Part shown: positions 61,726-64,000 of the stretch, piece by piece | Layout of the letters: every line of letters starts with the position of its first letter | Position numbering within the stretch: the stretch's first letter is position 1 | Assembly: GCA_021156365.1 (NCBI GenBank) | Contig: JAJNDK010000003.1 | Location: 248,001 to 312,000, forward strand | Length of the DNA: 64,000 nucleotides | Source: Bacteroidota bacterium | GTDB taxonomy: Bacteria; Bacteroidota; Bacteroidia; B-17B0; Aurantibacillaceae | Direction: 5' to 3' | Notes under the pieces: generated by a model | The model's database searches: none | What the model was told of the DNA's origin: nothing | Seen by the model: the letters and a program-made list of their open reading frames with translations, nothing else | Made by a program: the position numbers and the translations under genes

Positions 61726-63747
61726 TTATTTTCTTTGTACCGGTATCAGGCCCATTTTTTCCAGTTCGTCGAGGTATATCCGCTTGCCATTATAGATAGC
61801 AGTGATGAATGCATCGGATTGCCCGGCAGTTTTTACTTTGTTGCAATGCTCGGTAGCCGTATTCAGGCTTTTGAATTCGCCGCCGATCGTGAAACGGGCA
61901 ATACCATCGAGTTCCATTTTTTCTACTTTGCCCAGGCCTTTCAGCTTTTTGTATTCATAATTCTCCGGCATTTTATAGGCGGCTATCTGCACTTTGAATA
62001 TCAGTCCTGCTGTTTCTTCATTCCCTGTTTTTGCATTGCTCATATTGGGAGAATTGTCAGATCCGGTAGTATTCTTCACAGGCACAGGATCTGGCTTCGG
62101 CTCGTTCCCAGTGGTGGTGATAGTGTTTACCACTTTTGCCGTATCGGGTTTTGAAGTGAAATTAATATCGATCACCTGTTCGTTATATCCGCTGAGGGAA
62201 GTAAGGTCCAGTACTTTTTCCTGGTCGTTCTGTCCTTCGTGCCTGTATACGATCCTGTACTTCTCACCGGCCGGAAGGTTCACCAGGTATTTGCCATTCG
62301 TGGCATTGGAGCTGATGTTCGCATAATTCGCATTTTTATTTTCAATCTCCACATGTACTTTTCCTTCCACCGGAATACCGTCCAGTGTAACAGTTCCTTT
62401 CAACAAAGCAAGATACGGTGTGAGGCCTATCAGTCCCGGGGAGATCCGGTAGATATCCTGCAATCCTTGTCCTTCCACCTTCCCGGAGGAGTAGTACCCG
62501 GTTTTTCCATCGGCCGTCAATACATAATAAATATCATCATCGGGCGAATTGATCGGGTAGCCCATGTTCTCCGCATCGGACCAGGTAGAATCGTTGAAGT
62601 TGTGCACCGTACGAAAGATATCATAGCCACCCATGCTGTTCTTTCCTTTGCTGCTGTACAATAAGATCCTGTTATCCGGGTGAATAAATGGTGCGTCATC
62701 ATCATATGCGGTATTGACCTTGTCACCCATATTCACAGCAGGTCCCCAGGTTCCGTCAGGCTGCATCCGGGAGTAATAAATATCTTTTCCTCCAAATCCT
62801 CCGCCCCGCTCGCTGGAGAAATAAAGTATTTTTCCATCCGAAGAAAGCGAACAGCTGCCTTCCCACGAGGAAGAGTTTACATCGCCGCTCAGGCGTTCAG
62901 GAACAGACCAGTCAGCACCCGTGAGCGAGCTCATATACAGATCACCGCCATTGTTGCCATCATCTTTATAGATAAAAAGCTTTTGTGCATCGGGAGAAAG
63001 TGCTACTGCCGCATCGTTCGATATACTGTTAATAGTAGGGCCTATCTCTTTGGGCTCAACGAATTTTCCATTGTCGTCTTTGTGCGTAATAAAAACATCT
63101 TCGTAATAAATGCCGAAGGGGTCCGGCTGATTGACGCCATTTTGCAGGCCACCCAGACTTTTTTTACCAACATAGGTGTAGATCATCACAGACTCATCAG
63201 AGGAGATCACCGGCACATACTCGGATGCTTCCGTGTTAAGAGGCACACCTATATTGGTGATAGTAGCCGGCAGCGGGTTGGCGACCAGTTTTTTTCCGTT
63301 GTTGCAATAGTCAACCAGCAGCTGCAATTGTTTTTGCGTGGCGGGTTTGATCGCCTTGTTCTTCGTTTTATATAGCTCGATCAGCTGAAGCGCCTCGTCA
63401 AATTTGTAATTGAGGTGATTGGCTTTGGCGAGATCAAATTCAATTTCAGATGTCTTTTTGTTTTTTTCGTATACCTCTGTCAGGTATTTCAACGCCTCCC
63501 CGTGTTTGTCGCTCCTGTATAAGCCACAGAGACCATTCACGTATTTGAGATAAAGCTCGTTTGGGTGATTTTTCAGCAATTGCTCATAAATAGGAATGGC
63601 TATTACATAATGTCCTTCCTCGAATAAAACATGCGCCCTTTCCATGGAATCACGTTCTGTTTTCCTCCATTTACTCGTATTCATCTTGTTTTGGGCGAAT
63701 ATGCCAATAGAAAAAGTAAGGAAGAGGAACATGTAGAATTTCAGCAT
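61726..63747 (-). CDS. TPR/PD40 protein with SPOR-like C-terminus
   Basis: A 673-residue secreted protein: signal peptide (MLKFYMFLFLTFSIGIFAQ), tetratricopeptide repeats (about 25-160), then WD40-like PD40 repeats (about 180-430) with SKGKNSMGGYDIFRTVHNFN, LYFSSERGGGFGGKDIYYSR and AVALSPDAQKLFIYKDDGN, a carboxypeptidase-regulatory-like beta domain (about 445-525, LLKGTVTLDGIPVEGKVHVE) and a C-terminal SPOR-like domain (about 580-673, IFKVQIAAYKMPENYEYKKL). The TPR-PD40 part resembles PorE of the type IX secretion system, but PorE ends in an OmpA peptidoglycan-binding domain; here a SPOR-like domain may bind the cell wall instead. Confidence 0.82.
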   Translation of the reverse strand: MLKFYMFLFLTFSIGIFAQNKMNTSKWRKTERDSMERAHVLFEEGHYVIAIPIYEQLLKNHPNELYLKYVNGLCGLYRSDKHGEALKYLTEVYEKNKKTSEIEFDLAKANHLNYKFDEALQLIELYKTKNKAIKPATQKQLQLLVDYCNNGKKLVANPLPATITNIGVPLNTEASEYVPVISSDESVMIYTYVGKKSLGGLQNGVNQPDPFGIYYEDVFITHKDDNGKFVEPKEIGPTINSISNDAAVALSPDAQKLFIYKDDGNNGGDLYMSSLTGADWSVPERLSGDVNSSSWEGSCSLSSDGKILYFSSERGGGFGGKDIYYSRMQPDGTWGPAVNMGDKVNTAYDDDAPFIHPDNRILLYSSKGKNSMGGYDIFRTVHNFNDSTWSDAENMGYPINSPDDDIYYVLTADGKTGYYSSGKVEGQGLQDIYRISPGLIGLTPYLALLKGTVTLDGIPVEGKVHVEIENKNANYANISSNATNGKYLVNLPAGEKYRIVYRHEGQNDQEKVLDLTSLSGYNEQVIDINFTSKPDTAKVVNTITTTGNEPKPDPVPVKNTTGSDNSPNMSNAKTGNEETAGLIFKVQIAAYKMPENYEYKKLKGLGKVEKMELDGIARFTIGGEFKSLNTATEHCNKVKTAGQSDAFITAIYNGKRIYLDELEKMGLIPVQRK

Positions 63748-63781
63748 AGACAGGGGTTTTCAGCCAAAGATAAAGGGAATT

Positions 63782-64000
63782 TTAGAAAACTCCAATATCT
63801 TTTGTAGGCACCCAGCCTTCATTGCCATTCTCCAGCAACACGGAGGTCCACTCGTCGTTGGTAACAAGGATCTCCACTTTTGTGCCTTCGTGCAGCACAA
63901 ACTGTGATTTGGCATTCGCAGTAGGGGAGTTGAGTACCTGCACTTCCGACGCGAGTACAATGGCCTGCGTTTGACGGGTAACCGCATTGAGTGCAAGAAA
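63782..64000 (-). CDS. batE: BatE-like SH3 protein, C-terminal part only
   Basis: The minus-strand frame ending in TAA at 63782-63784 is open to the window edge and gives 72 residues: an end of membrane region (FLALNAVTRQTQAIVLAS) then an SH3-like domain (KSQFVLHEGTKVEILVTNDE, EWTSVLLENGNEGWVPTKD, GVF). This matches the C-terminus of BatE, the last gene of the bat aerotolerance operon, in which TPR repeats are followed by an SH3 domain. The rest of the bat genes should lie just beyond 64000. It ends 34 bases before the TPR/PD40 gene, which is likely read from the same transcript. Other frames over this stretch were judged shadows. Confidence 0.78.
   Translation of the reverse strand, partial: FLALNAVTRQTQAIVLASEVQVLNSPTANAKSQFVLHEGTKVEILVTNDEWTSVLLENGNEGWVPTKDIGVF

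Noticed and set aside
63760-63996. 78-residue minus-strand frame at the right edge
   Set aside because: Another frame of the same stretch gives a clean SH3 ending of BatE type; this one is basic and Cys-rich with no family likeness.

Overview
The window is a chromosomal stretch of a member of the Bacteroidota, probably an environmental gliding or type IX-secreting lineage. Support comes from a porP-gldK-gldL-gldM-gldN locus, proteins with type IX secretion C-terminal sorting domains, promoters of the Bacteroidota form (TTTG, about 17-21 bases, TAnnTTTG), mostly A-rich leaders without Shine-Dalgarno sequences, and housekeeping genes in arrangements usual for the phylum. No phage, insertion sequence, integrase, CRISPR array or rRNA operon is visible. 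Class or genus cannot be fixed from the sequence alone.

Layout. 1-7.6 kb: the type IX secretion/gliding core, with gldN present as a tandem pair whose 3' ends and terminators are almost identical. 7.7-12 kb: comEC, an Smr protein and a stray GldK-like secreted protein. 12-18 kb (minus): mdh, gyrB and an exbB-exbD-tonB-tonB energy-transduction cluster. 18-24.5 kb: a small membrane protein, an RsmB-type methyltransferase and an MBOAT acyltransferase with two SGNH esterase-like partners. 24.6-32.5 kb: a DUF4783 protein, nadC, a LuxR-type regulator, ribonuclease Z, a sorting-domain protein, a STAS protein beside a TPR-SpoIIE phosphatase, and carA. 32.7 kb: tRNA-Asp.

32.9-37.5 kb is the most unusual part. 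It holds a lipoprotein that looks like the periplasmic porter of an RND efflux pump with the membrane helices removed, pcm, a strongly disordered Ser/Gly/Arg/Tyr-rich protein and a DUF892 ferritin-like stress protein. 37.5-44.6 kb: a large sorting-domain protein with a SprB-type repeat, a lipoprotein, a TPR histidine kinase, an unrecognised 411-residue protein and pssA with a long insertion. 44.7-52 kb: purS, metK, a hypothetical, ftsK, a reading frame split by an in-frame stop, and a second TPR-SpoIIE phosphatase. 52-57.4 kb: DUF2520, a KdsC-like phosphatase, a UbiA prenyltransferase, maf, a propeller-like protein, ribH and a TPR membrane protein. 57.5-64 kb: a glycosyltransferase, a radical SAM/SPASM protein, a PAP2 phosphatase, an SRPBCC protein, a cysteine-rich secreted protein, a TPR/PD40/SPOR-like protein and the end of a BatE-like protein cut by the window edge.

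Themes: building and loading of the secretion/gliding apparatus (porP-gldKLMN and its probable cargo), envelope modification and energy coupling (MBOAT/SGNH, Ton cluster, RND-like lipoprotein), and three TPR-membrane-output signalling proteins of one design (two SpoIIE phosphatases and one histidine kinase). Several genes have a -7 box only 4-7 bases before the start codon, which suggests leaderless transcripts. Three to four families of intergenic inverted repeats are present. All assignments rest on reading motifs and gene order by eye; no database search was run.
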